From contig CAJPVJ010000649.1 of NCBI GenBank assembly GCA_905397405.1, forward strand, positions 1 to 21,875: a DNA stretch of 21,875 bases, written 5' to 3'. Below are positions 12,585 to 21,875 of this stretch, piece by piece (the first letter of the stretch is position 1; each line of letters opens with the position of its first letter). The position numbers were made by a program, and so were the translations under genes. The notes beneath the pieces were generated by a model, which saw only the letters and a list, made by a program, of their open reading frames with translations, did not search any database and was not told the DNA's origin. Source of the stretch: Oppiella nova (lineage: Eukaryota; Arthropoda; Arachnida; Sarcoptiformes; Oppiidae).

Positions 12585-15500
12585 AGAGTGACCGCTGAAT
12601 AACTCTTAGGGGCCGGCAATTGGTTTACGTATTGTGTATAATGAATAAAATGTCAAAAATTCAATTATTGCCTAAACTTATTGCTCTTTGCAAACATTAA
12701 AATACTTCCGCATTTAGGTTATGGCACCGACACTAACCCATTGTCCACTTCCACAGCATTACACACTCTTTGCCAACTCTTCGCTTATAAATTGCTATTA
12801 ATTTAGAAATGATATACAATTTAATAACAATGTTTAACAATAAAGAATTATGACTGCAATATATCGACTAAACTTATTGTATAACATATTCGCCACACAA
12901 TACACTCAATATTTTTATACTGAGGATATTATGCCATAAATACTAAATCCTTTCAATCGTTGCTAATCGGGGACAACTAGTATTACTGTTATTAGTATTA
13001 GTATGAGAATTGATATTACAATGTTCAATACATTCTTGATAAACAATGTTTACAACACAAGTCAGATATTATCTTAAAATTTTAAGCACTTATAGAATGA
13101 ATATTTCAATAGAAATTATACCAAATTGTGTAGAAAAGATGATATTTTTATTACCGTTTAAGCAAACTTACATATGTTTATTACCCTGGTCTACTTACAT
13201 ATGGTCAGTAGATGAGTATAAGCGCAATGACACGTACTGTACTTCAAGAGCTCATAAAATTCATACATTCATAACAAGTGACTCGAGTGATGGGTAAAGC
13301 AGTGAACGAATCAATGTTTGCATCCTTTCTCAACAATTTGTGTCATTTTATTGAAATTCTCATTCAATAAGTGTTTCATTTTTATATCCGACTCTTGTAT
13401 GTTATTCTCTATATTCTACTATTAATTCTTATAATTTGGATAAAAAGTTAAGATAAAATGTAAATCTTTTTGAAAAAAATATCGTTTCATCAAATATTAT
13501 CGTATAAGTTAGTATTATTATTATTATTATTATTATTATCCTCCAAACTATAGCAACCAATCGGTGATCTATTAATCTGATAAAACGAAAATCATGTAAT
13601 ACAAAATACAAACCACTGTATGTCTTATACTTGCGATTGTTATCACAAAAAATATTTTCATATGAAATGAATTTATGCAATATGTTGGGGACCAATACGG
13701 ATAATAGCTGACCAAAACTTAAGCCAAAAGGGATTATATTAAGTAGAATAAGAATACATGAATTATTGAAGAGATTAGAGATTAAGAATAGCATAAAAAA
13801 TATTCAGTCTATTACTTAATGCAAACGATAGGACCTCTCGGAGCAATTCATTCATAATCTATTGATCAACTTTTGTACAGTTATTATGAAAAGCGCTGAC
13901 ATATTGTCAAACATAAAAGTTATTGTGATTTTGTGGCCACACGTTTGGATACGAGTTTTGACTTATTATGTCCAAAAACTCATTGAACGCATAAAAAAGT
14001 AAAAGTTTGACATTCAGTGATGAAACAAATCAAATACTGTCTAATACTGATGAATGGAGAGCTAAGGACAATACCACACGTCTCCTCCCAATTGTCCATT
14101 AGTTGCATTACTTTTTGTTGTTAGTCCTGTCAGAGACTGATTGACACGCGACCACTCAGTCGGCCCTCTATTTCTAACTTTTAATCATATAATTTACAGC
14201 ATAAGAGTCCGCACATAACATACCGAACACTACTATATACTACTCTATCGTATATTCAAAATTTACTTCACAATTATCATCTGTAAGACTGACAGTCATT
14301 GAAGTCATTGTCCACTTATGTGAACATTTGAATAAATTTTTATATGTCTGAACGCCTCTCAAAAGCTTTGCATTGAATGACAGAAAAAAACCAAAAAAGT
14401 GATTGTCGTCCGAACGCACGTCATATCCAAATGTACGGCAATACCAGTGCTCTCGTATTGAATGCAATCGTTTTAATTGCAAATCAGAACAATAATCACT
14501 ATTTTATTGCACTATTTTTTATCCTATTTATGCCATTGTGTGGAAAACCATCTCTTTTTAGCATTTCTTTTGTCATTCATTATATGCGACACCGAATGCC
14601 TAATCATATGTAAAGACAAGTCTAACACAACTCTCATATACTGTACAAGTGTTGAGACATATCAGTGACGGAAACATTGAATCGCACTCTTATTCCTCTT
14701 TATTCCCACTCTTTTTGCTTAAGTAGTAAAAAGTGTCTCATATTGTATGACATGCTTTGGCTCACTATCCGTATGACTCTTGAGTTAAATCCAATGAATA
14801 GATTGCATCAAATCAATGATATTAACAAATATATTGAAGGGACAGCGCAAGAATGCATACCATTTGTAGTACACATAAAAACATTTAATTTTAGACGTTA
14901 TACACATCACTACAGTGTTCCGCAAAATACAATATTGTATTGAGTTTTGCCAACTTTTACATCAATTTTAGTGACATTTTATAGAAAGTTGTGTCTATTT
15001 TTGAAATAAATGTTGTGTCAAAAGCATAGCATAGAGACGTCGGCACAGATTTTTCAATCGTTTTGGACTCAACTCCTCAAGGAATAGAGGATTCAAACAA
15101 ATAATAGACATTTCAAACAAAGCATAGATAGCTATATATATATAACAAGTAATTGCATCCAAATTCTGTAGACTAGGCATATCTGTAGGGAAAGCAATGC
15201 GATGTATAAAAACTTTTCGACAAATTTAGTTAAAATGTCCAAAACAATAATTTTTGTATACTTAACAAAATTGCTGCAAAAAATAATAGTTTATCATAAT
15301 ATCAAATACAAAAAAAAAACTAATTAATTTTTTCATTGGTTTAAACTAATATTTATTACATAATAATATTTATTGAATTAGTTTGCATAACTAATGTCAA
15401 TAATAAAGATTATTTAAAAAACTTTTCAAATCAAACCATTTTTTAAAAAAACTTTTCATAATGAATGCACGGATTGGTGCGAATGGAGTATTGAGTCAAT

Positions 15501-16978
15501 AATTTCTTTTATAATTCAAAATAATTTTTTAAAGACTTACTGTTATATGAATTGAAAAGCTTTCATATGAAAAGTGATTTCAATCCTTCCCTTCCAGAAG
15601 TGAGTCATTTTCATGACTTCAATAAAAAAGATGAATTATATCCGCGAATAGAGAGTGACTCACAGTCTCTGCAAACAATGCATTTGGAAAGCAGTGGCCA
15701 ATAGACTGACATCTCTTGCCTCTCATAGTATGCTTCCAGTGATGAGCCGTTCACTCAAATCACCTTATTTTGGACGTACGGCTAAACTGTCGATCCAATT
15801 AATTTTAATTACAGTATTATTTTATATTAAAACACCAAAATATAGTCAGTTCACTTTAGTTTCATAATCTTCTATGAAAACAATTAGTTTCAACTTTAAA
15901 TATTAATACAATTCTACAATAATCTGTTTTTAATTTGGATAATTTACTCGTCAAATTATCTAGTTTAACCACATTCATGTTTTATCATTGTATTCATAAT
16001 ATAATTTTAATTAAGGAGCTGGATATCATGAAAATAATAAATACCATATAACAAAGGTGAATGAAGAATTTGCCAAGATTTCTATGATACTCTGAAGTTT
16101 TTGTATTATAAATGCAATCATAGAGTTCAGCACACGTTGCGAAACCACTTTTTGTGTGTTTTCTCCTATTATTACAGAATATATTTACTGTAATATAAGA
16201 ATAATTTTATAAAATCGATTTGTAATGTACTGTAATTTTAACCCTTATATATTGGTAATATCATATTTAAAATATAATTAATTTTCATTAAATATATTAT
16301 CATAATATGTTAATCACATTAAATATATTATATTTAATACATTTTAAATTTGCTGCAATACTAAATTTACTAAAAGTAGCAGAAAAAGAAACAAAAAGTA
16401 TACGTGATTTAAAGTGAGAATAACTGTTATATAATATAACATAGGGCAAATTATTTATATTGCTTATATTGCTATTATATAACTTATATTGCTATTTTGT
16501 ATTTAAAATTTAAGTTTTATTCAAACTGTTTAACAATATTTTAAATTTTAATTAAGTTTATTTAAAATGCATGGTTTAAAATGTAAAATTGCATAAAGTG
16601 ATAAAATCTTTTAAAATCTTCTCAACAGTTAACATAATTTATACTTTACAAGTATACTAACTTATAAAGTATTTTTACTTTATATATAAATGAAATAACC
16701 AATAGAAGTGCTTAAATTAAGATTACGGTTAATAAACAGCAATTTTGTCGATACACCTGTTTGTGTGAAAACATTGATTAAATGGTTGAATACAAGAAAC
16801 AGTGTTGTATTTCACAAACATCGAGACATTAAAATTTAATACAACTTTAAACAACAAACAAAATCTTCAATAAATACATAATACCTTTGAATTTAAAACG
16901 CGATTTCAAATGAATTCTTTACTTAAAATGAAATTTTAAAAAGAATAGACTGAATGGGATTGCAATGCATGAACTCAT
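12585..16978. other. Gene-free AT-rich spacer
   Basis: No gene can be supported. Open frames such as 13,429-13,794 (-), 14,240-14,482 (-) and 14,377-14,943 (+) are low-complexity or have no recognisable motif. From about 15,200 onward the DNA is extremely AT-rich, with local repeats: TAAAAAAACTTTTCA words at ~15,415-15,460, CATTAAATATATTAT twice at ~16,286-16,333, and CTTATATTGCTATT twice at ~16,461-16,495. Confidence 0.5.
13513..13539. repeat. (ATT)n microsatellite
   Basis: An uninterrupted trinucleotide run of about nine TAT/ATT units. It is the source of the poly-isoleucine stretch in the overlapping minus-strand open frame, which is therefore not evidence of a gene. Confidence 0.95.
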
Positions 16979-17515
16979 TAGGGTGGATATAATACATGAT
17001 AATTTTTTCGTCATGTATTATACATGTATTATTCCATGTATATAGTGTATTATTCATGTATTTTTAAAAATAGGCATAAATAATGGTAAATATTAATTAA
17101 TATCATACTTATTAAATTGTTACTCTAATTTTATCACTAAATTGAATATAAAACTAATCAATAATAAACTTCTAAAATATTTAGCAGCAAATTAAATGTT
17201 AGGTCGAGTCAAAAACTATAAAAACAACATGTTTAACGTACTTTATAATAGTTGGTAAAACCCTTTTAAAGGTATTTGTGTACTGAAACTCATTAAAAAT
17301 GAGTAATAATTAGTAATAAAATTAATTTAAATATATTAAACCTAAAAATTTGATATAAATGTTCTAAATATAAACTTATTATAACTTTTATTAGTCTTTA
17401 AACCGTCAAAAGAGTTATCCCCGCCCTGAAGTACATACATACCATTTTCCCGAGTACATAAATACATAGAATAATACACATGTATTATACATCCAATGTA
17501 TGGGAATCCACCCTA
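16979..17515. mobile_element. hAT-like MITE, full length
   Basis: The 537-bp element starts TAGGGTGGAT and ends with its exact reverse complement ATCCACCCTA. Less perfect inverted similarity continues for about 50 bp inward (ATGTATTATACATG on the left against the complementary strand of ~17,478-17,495). A 10-bp-arm hairpin (TAATACATGA/TCATGTATTA) sits at ~16,990-17,020. It has no ORF, so it is non-autonomous. The right flank begins ATATTCAC (17,516-17,523); the same 8 bp precede the second copy (19,165-19,172) and form the unoccupied site at 20,722-20,729. An 8-bp duplication and a TAGGG terminus fit the hAT superfamily. The left flank here (...GAACTCAT) does not match the duplication, so the left join may be chimeric or rearranged. 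Confidence 0.8.
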
Positions 17516-17936
17516 ATATTCACTATTTAATACAAAATTACTGGTATTTAATTCAGTTGTCATTTTATCTAATATTCAAAATATGTTTCAATAAACAAAA
17601 CATATTTAAATTTATTAAAACTTTTTCAGTCAATTAAAAATATATTATAAATTACATGTAAACATAAATCTTTTACACATTAAATATACAGCAAAATGTG
17701 TAATTGATTTAATAAATTAGATTTTTGACAAGAATTTTTGCGATTAAATTATGTCATAAATTGAATGCAAAATTAAAATGTAAAACAAGAAATATTAAAT
17801 TGTTTTTACGAAACACTGCACGCAATGGTAGTAAAAACAGTCGGCAATTGAGTTACGAAATGAAATTAATGTCTTTAAAGCAGTATTTAAATGCGATTTA
17901 ATCGTCAAAATTATGATTTATATTTAGAAACCCTTT
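17516..17936. repeat. Spacer segment B, copy 1
   Basis: This non-coding AT-rich segment is repeated at 20,722-21,142 with the same length and only a few substitutions (for example C/T in the ATTCAGTTGT-ATTTT stretch). It begins at the right flank of the MITE and ends where the 3' part of the F-box/LRR fragment begins. In the second copy it follows spacer segment C without a MITE. It looks like the intergenic spacer of a tandem gene array. Confidence 0.93.
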
Positions 17937-18465
17937 AGCCCCAAACAATCAAATCAATTGTTTTAGGTTTTGTCAATTTTGCCAATCAATTCACTGCAGA
18001 GTCTGTGATCTCAGGTTTCGATAGACATAAGTATTGAAGTCGTGGTAAATGTTTGTTGATTTCTCTGAAGAAGTCATCACTGATTGTGGTATGAATTAAA
18101 TCAATTGTTAAATGTGTTAAACGTTTGCATCCATTATACCGTTCACTCGTTATAATCAGTTTGTTGGCATTAAATATAGTTAAATGCAATCATTGTGTAA
18201 ACGAAGTGTTTATTGTTTGCAATAAATGATCATAATTTTCAATATTATCGGTAATAGTATTCAAACAAATCGTTTTCAACTCTAATCTCTTGAGTTGAGT
18301 ACAATTAGTGCCGATTTTTTCCAAAGTAATTAATAAACGCGATATTTGTGAGCATACTAACAATTCAATCAAACCATGCATTTGTGATACACCTTTCAAT
18401 AGACCCTGGATTAATTCAATATTGCCTAAAAACATAACATTTAAACCCATTGATCGCAAACTATT
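17935..18465 (-). pseudogene. 3' part of F-box/LRR gene, with in-frame stops
   Basis: Read on the minus strand, one frame runs from about 18,465 down to TAA at 17,935-17,937. It has regularly spaced hydrophobic residues typical of leucine-rich repeats (for example LPRLQYLCLSKPEITDSAVN). Two in-frame TGA codons interrupt it, at 18,190-18,192 and 17,983-17,985, with LRR-like sequence continuing after each. Its upper 27 bp (18,439-18,465) equal 19,544-19,570, so it joins in frame to the F-box half at 19,544-20,220 (...SLRSMGLN then VMFLGN...). Family knowledge: LRRs of such proteins bind substrates of SCF ubiquitin ligases. The fragment is decayed, or carries sequence errors. Confidence 0.72.
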
Positions 18466-18566
18466 AGCGATATTTGTGAGCATACTAACAATTCAATCAA
18501 ACCATGCATTTGTGATACACCTTTCAATAGACCCTGGATTAATTCAATATTGCCTAAAAACATAAC
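18339..18566. repeat. Offset-128 duplication inside the LRR fragment
   Basis: Positions 18,339-18,438 (100 bp) recur exactly at 18,467-18,566, an offset of 128. The following 27 bp (18,439-18,465) recur at 19,544-19,570. Together 18,339-18,465 is a single 127-bp block whose second copy has been split by the material at 18,567-19,543. One extra base (A, 18,466) joins the copies, as at 10,745. The pattern points to an unmerged 127-mer contig overlap. Confidence 0.93.
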
Positions 18567-18693
18567 TAAATTTGGGTAACTAGCGTTTGATAAAGATATA
18601 AATCAGTGTTTACATAACTTTATAAGTTATTATAATAGTAGCCAAAATGTAAAGTTACAATTCACTTTACAAAAGTTAAAAGATTTCATTAAT
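18567..18693. other. 127-bp parallel complement of 19,544-19,670
   Basis: Reading left to right, every base here is the Watson-Crick complement of the corresponding base at 19,544-19,670, for all 127 positions, without reversal. The first bases are TAAATTTGGG here and ATTTAAACCC there. The following base (C, 18,694) fits neither a direct nor a complement relation, and from 18,695 the two regions match directly again. No genetic rearrangement yields an unreversed complement, so this is almost certainly a data-processing artefact. Translation through it gives in-frame stops and no LRR pattern. Confidence 0.97.
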
Positions 18694-18694
18694 C

Positions 18695-18776
18695 GATTTT
18701 GATGACAAAATAATGGCCAAATTAATGCATTACTGTTTCCGTTTATAAACAGTTTATGTATATTATGACACTTTTC
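18695..18776 (-). pseudogene. Duplicated LRR fragment fused to spacer C
   Basis: These 82 bp repeat 19,672-19,753, part of the F-box/LRR gene (minus-strand peptide EKCHNIHKLFINGN...). Upstream on the minus strand the sequence switches at a 3-bp microhomology (TTC, 18,774-18,776) to spacer segment C, where the intact arrangement would have another 578 bp containing the F-box. The join is in frame with the short upstream ORF described at 20,221-20,382. It is either a truncated paralogue or a mis-assembled path. Confidence 0.75.
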
Positions 18777-19172
18777 ACTCAACTCTTGAGCACTGAATAA
18801 ATTCTTATATTCTCCGATATATTCTCAATTGTAAACTGATTGTCAACTTTGGTCTCATATATAAAGCATGAAATGCCCTAAAATGAAGACATTTACGGAT
18901 TTCAAGTGATATGAAAAGCTATTCACAAGAATTGGTATAAATCTAAATATAATTCAATACTTTCTTCAGTTTACACTTTATTTCCAATTTAGGTCTCAAT
19001 ATTCAGTGAAACAAATAAATTCTTTGAAAATAAAGTGATTAAAGGATTAACACATATTATAAATAACTTATATTCTAATGAATTGTGACCCGGATACAAA
19101 GGTCAAGTGCTCTAGATAGATAAATATTGTGTTCATGTGCTTGATTAAATGAATACAATAAATAATATTCAC
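18774..19172. repeat. Spacer segment C, copy 1
   Basis: About 399 bp repeated at 20,332-20,729 with few differences (one extra T near 19,123, a C/G at ~18,967, A/G at ~19,051). In copy 2 it lies directly upstream of the F-box start region and runs on into spacer B. In copy 1 it is interrupted after ATATTCAC by the MITE at 19,173. Confidence 0.93.
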
Positions 19173-19542
19173 TAGGGTGGATATAATACATGATAATTTT
19201 TTCGTCATGTATTATACATGTATTATTCCATGTATATAGTGTATTATTCATGTATTTTTAAAAATAGGCATAAATAATGGTAAATATTAATTAATATCAT
19301 ACTTATTAAATTGTTACTCTAATTTTATCACTAAATTGAATATAAAACTAATTAATAATAAACTTCTAAAATATTTAGCAGGTTTAATTTACAATCCAGC
19401 TCAGTTTTTGATATTTTTGTTGTACAAATTGCATGAAATATTATCAACCATTTTGGGAAAATTTCCATAAACACATGACTTTGAGTAATTTTTACTCATT
19501 ATTAATCAAATAAAATTAATTTAAATAATAATTTGGATTTTT
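19173..19542. mobile_element. Second MITE copy, partly complemented
   Basis: Positions 19,173-19,381 match 16,979-17,187 directly (constant offset 2,194, one substitution seen). Then 19,382-19,508 (127 bp) is the unreversed complement of 17,188-17,314, 19,509-19,527 matches directly again, and 19,528-19,542 is complement of 17,334-17,348, ending at an N. Element and register are continuous throughout; only base identity flips. The left flank carries the 8-bp site ATATTCAC. The right part of the element is missing beyond the N. Confidence 0.93.
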
Positions 19543-19543
19543 N
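19543..19543. other. Single N, contig join
   Basis: The only ambiguous base in the window. On its left is complemented MITE sequence; on its right F-box gene sequence begins at 19,544, the same base at which the 27-bp match to 18,439-18,465 starts. It marks an assembly join. Confidence 0.9.
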
Positions 19544-20220
19544 ATTTAAACCCATTGATCGCAAACTATTTCTATATTTAGTCACAAATGTATTGAAATA
19601 TTCAATAATATTATCATCGGTTTTACATTTCAATGTTAAGTGAAATGTTTTCAATTTTCTAAAGTAATTATGATTTTGATGACAAAATAATGGCCAAATT
19701 AATGCATTACTGTTTCCGTTTATAAACAGTTTATGTATATTATGACACTTTTCCAAAGATTCAATAATTGTATCAGAATTATCAAAATAGTTTCCATTCA
19801 TAGTAATTGAGTGCAATTGTTTGGCAAACTTGACCACAAATATCTCAATCATTTTATCATACTTAGTGCTTAATCGATGGACACGTTTGCAATGTTTAGC
19901 TAATAGTCTCATCACTTCATTGTCATCTTTATAACTATAACTACTATTTCTAATGTTTGACACTTCTTCACAATTGTCTCAATTTTTAACAAATCCTTAC
20001 ATTTAGTGAACATTTGAATGTTGAGTACAATTGAGTGCATACTCTGTGCAGTGAAAAGCAATCTCTGGTACCGTTTGGACAGACATTCAAATCTAATGCG
20101 CTCTTCGAGTGACAGATAACTCACTAATACTTCGCACAAATCGTCGCCAAATCTGTCCAAAGAGTCGTTGCAATAGATTTGAGACACACTTTCGGATTCA
20201 TTGTGCGACTGATTAGTCTT
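19544..20220 (-). pseudogene. F-box/LRR protein, 5' part, frameshifted
   Basis: On the minus strand the frame opens after a TAG at 20,221-20,223 and encodes an F-box: DRFGDDLCEVLVSYLSLEER followed by a C-x3-KR-x-QRLLF tail. The F-box binds Skp1 and makes the protein a substrate receptor of an SCF ubiquitin ligase (family knowledge). No in-frame ATG precedes the F-box; the track's usual start would be GTG 20,187. At about 19,959/19,960 the frame shifts by one: ...KKC continues as NIRNSSYSYKDDNEVMRLL in the other frame, consistent with one lost base and with no room for an intron. LRR-like sequence then runs to 19,544 and should continue at 18,438. Missing ATG, frameshift and downstream stops favour a pseudogene; an upstream spliced exon and sequence errors are the alternatives. 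Confidence 0.75.
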
Positions 20221-20382
20221 CTAGTCGACTATCCATGATATCGTATCCGTGGACTCAGTCTTCATGTCGTGAATAGTCTTCAGGTTTGCCATCAAATGTG
20301 TCTCCAATTTGGTCTTCACGTGAACCGACAGTTCACTCAACTCTTGAGCACTGAATAAATTCTTATATTCTCCGATATATTC
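20221..20382 (-). CDS. Unrecognised 53-aa ORF upstream of F-box
   Basis: A small minus-strand open frame of 53 codons ends at TAG (20,221-20,223) and begins after a TGA at 20,383-20,385. It is less AT-rich than its flanks and reads like structured, charged protein (…LFSAQELSELSVHVKTKLE…), with an internal ATG giving a 23-residue end (MANLKTIHDM…SWIVD). It is in the same frame as the F-box ORF downstream, separated only by the TAG. It could be the terminal exon of another gene (AG at ~20,383), an N-terminal part of the F-box protein cut by a stop, or chance. I do not recognise the family. Its first 17 codons recur in spacer C copy 1 (18,774-18,824). Confidence 0.35.
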   Translation of the reverse strand, partial: EYIGEYKNLFSAQELSELSVHVKTKLETHLMANLKTIHDMKTESTDTISWIVD

Positions 20383-21142
20383 TCAATTGTAAACTGATTG
20401 TCAACTTTGGTCTCATATATAAAGCATGAAATGCCCTAAAATGAAGACATTTACGGATTTCAAGTGATATGAAAAGCTATTCACAAGAATTGGTATAAAT
20501 CTAAATATAATTCAATACTTTCTTGAGTTTACACTTTATTTCCAATTTAGGTCTCAATATTCAGTGAAACAAATAAATTCTTTGAAAATAAAGTGATTAA
20601 AGGATTAGCACATATTATAAATAACTTATATTCTAATGAATTGTGACCCGGATACAAAGGTCAAGTGCTCTAGATAGATAAATATGTGTTCATGTGCTTG
20701 ATTAAATGAATACAATAAATAATATTCACTATTTAATACAAAATTACTGGTATTTAATTCAGTTGTTATTTTATCTAATATTCAAAATATGTTTCAATAA
20801 ACAAAACATATTTAAATTAATTAAAACTTTTTCAGTCAATTAAAAATATATTATAAATTACATGTAAACATAAATCTTTTACACATTAAATATACAGCAA
20901 AATGTGTAATTGATTTAATAAATTAGATTGTTGACAAGAATTTTTGCGATTAAATTATGTCATAAATTGAATGCAAAATTAAAATGTAAAATAAAAAATA
21001 TTAAATTGTTTTTATGAAACACTGCACGCAATGGTAGTAAAAACAGTCGGCAATTGAGTTACGAAATGAAATTAATGTCTTTAAAGCAGTATTTAAATGC
21101 GATTTAATCGTCAAAATTATGATTTATATTTAGAAACCCTTT
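20332..21142. repeat. Spacer C-B, uninterrupted copy
   Basis: This is the contiguous form of segment C (20,332-20,729, like 18,774-19,172) and segment B (20,722-21,142, like 17,516-17,936). It lacks the MITE and so preserves the empty insertion site ATATTCAC at 20,722-20,729. It lies upstream of the F-box half, while copy 1 of B lies downstream of the 3' half. That is the geometry expected for an intergenic spacer between tandem gene copies. Apart from the short ORF ending at 20,221 it is non-coding. Confidence 0.9.
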
Positions 21143-21875
21143 TCACTGAATATACACTTATTTTTCGCTTTAATACTAGTTTTTGAAATATGAAATTATA
21201 TTAAATACTATTTGCATAGAATAGTAATTACATGAGTTATTTGAGGACTTATTTATGTTTGTTAACTGTGTTTCTCATTTAAGACAACTTATTTAATATT
21301 CAATTCGTATGTTTGGCTTAATTTTTTAAACATGAAAGTAATTTCTCAAAACTTTCTCAATTATTAATACATTTTTTTCTATTAATAACAGCTTTTTCTC
21401 TCATTTTATATTTCGGGACTTTTGCTCCTAATTTGGTTTAATTAATAATTTTTGGAAAAAGGGATAGATTTTAATGTATAGGAGTTTTAGTTTTGATAAC
21501 TTTATTCTTACTTTTTACTCATAATATTTTTATAAAGTCATAATTAAAAGTTAATTCACACCTTATTAATAGTTCCAGATTGTAGTTAAGTATTTACATT
21601 ATATTCATTTAAACATTATTAGATTAGAAAGTGTATCAGATTAAATCACATGTTTTAGGCATATTATTGTTTAATTATAAATAAGTATACTGTACACGTA
21701 ATTATATTATATACTAATGTGTTAATCAATGATCTATGTAAAATCCAATAATGATAATAATAATTTTCCAATAAAAAAGGTGTGATTTTCACACTTTTGT
21801 TATTTTGATTTCAATTTATTAATTGATAACCAATTTATTACAACTTTTTTATGCTCGCTGATTATTATGATGTGA
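21143..21875. other. Gene-free AT-rich end of window
   Basis: No open frame, RNA gene or repeat shared with the rest of the window. If the F-box array continued, the 3' end of a neighbouring copy should start at 21,143, as it does at 17,937, but unrelated sequence is found instead. Confidence 0.55.

Noticed and set aside
13429-13794. 121-codon minus-strand open frame with a membrane-like run
   Set aside because: The isoleucine run comes from the (ATT)n microsatellite and the rest is low complexity.
16979-16990. TTAGGG as a telomeric repeat
   Set aside because: Only a single occurrence, and it is the terminus of the inverted-repeat element.
17983-18192. In-frame TGA codons in the LRR fragment as evidence of a variant genetic code
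   Set aside because: The 769-codon peptidase gene in the same window has no in-frame TGA or TAG and uses TAG as its stop, so the standard code explains the window; pseudogenisation or errors are simpler.
18567-18693. Alternative cassette or programmed sequence swap between two paralogues
   Set aside because: The equal length and matching flanks first suggested exchangeable cassettes, but the block proved to be the plain complement of its partner, with stops in the reading frame.

Overview
The window looks like AT-rich nuclear DNA of an arthropod, most likely a mite. It has one spliced gene with short GT-AG introns, long gene-poor spacers, a small DNA transposon, and an F-box protein of the 'DRFGDDL' type that I associate with expanded F-box families in acariform mites. 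The host call is an inference, and I could run no database search.

Layout. Positions 1-2.88 kb are non-coding. At 2,890-6,792 (+) there is a complete ten-exon gene for a membrane-anchored M28B metallopeptidase of the glutamate carboxypeptidase II / NAALADase family, about 769 aa. All zinc ligands and the catalytic glutamate are present, but the arginine patch that gives human GCPII its acidic preference is not, so it looks NAALADL1-like. At 7,029-8,212 a 528-bp unit is repeated about 2.2 times. From 8.2 to 17 kb I find no gene, only small tandem repeats, including a 127-bp exact duplication at 10,618-10,872. At 16,979-17,515 lies a full-length hAT-like MITE. From 17.5 to 21.1 kb is a scrambled cluster of F-box/leucine-rich-repeat gene fragments (- strand) with duplicated spacers and a second, interrupted MITE copy. 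The last 0.7 kb is AT-rich and empty.

Most unusual observation. Inside the F-box/MITE cluster, two blocks of exactly 127 bp are the base-by-base COMPLEMENT, not the reverse complement, of other sequence in the window: 18,567-18,693 versus 19,544-19,670, and 19,382-19,508 versus 17,188-17,314. A further 15 bp before the single N (19,543) behaves the same way. DNA inversion cannot produce this. The number 127 recurs in direct duplications here (10,618-10,744 repeated after one extra base; 18,339-18,465 repeated in two pieces), and three duplications have a period of exactly 128. The simplest reading is an assembly artefact from a 127-mer de Bruijn graph, so gene order and copy number at 17.9-19.6 kb should not be trusted. 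If raw reads supported the complement blocks, they would be without precedent that I know of.

How the parts relate. The peptidase gene stands alone. Once the spurious blocks are discounted, the 3' cluster reads as an F-box/LRR gene or pseudogene, probably in tandem copies, separated by an ~810-bp spacer into which the MITE inserted. An empty site for that insertion is preserved at 20,722-20,729.
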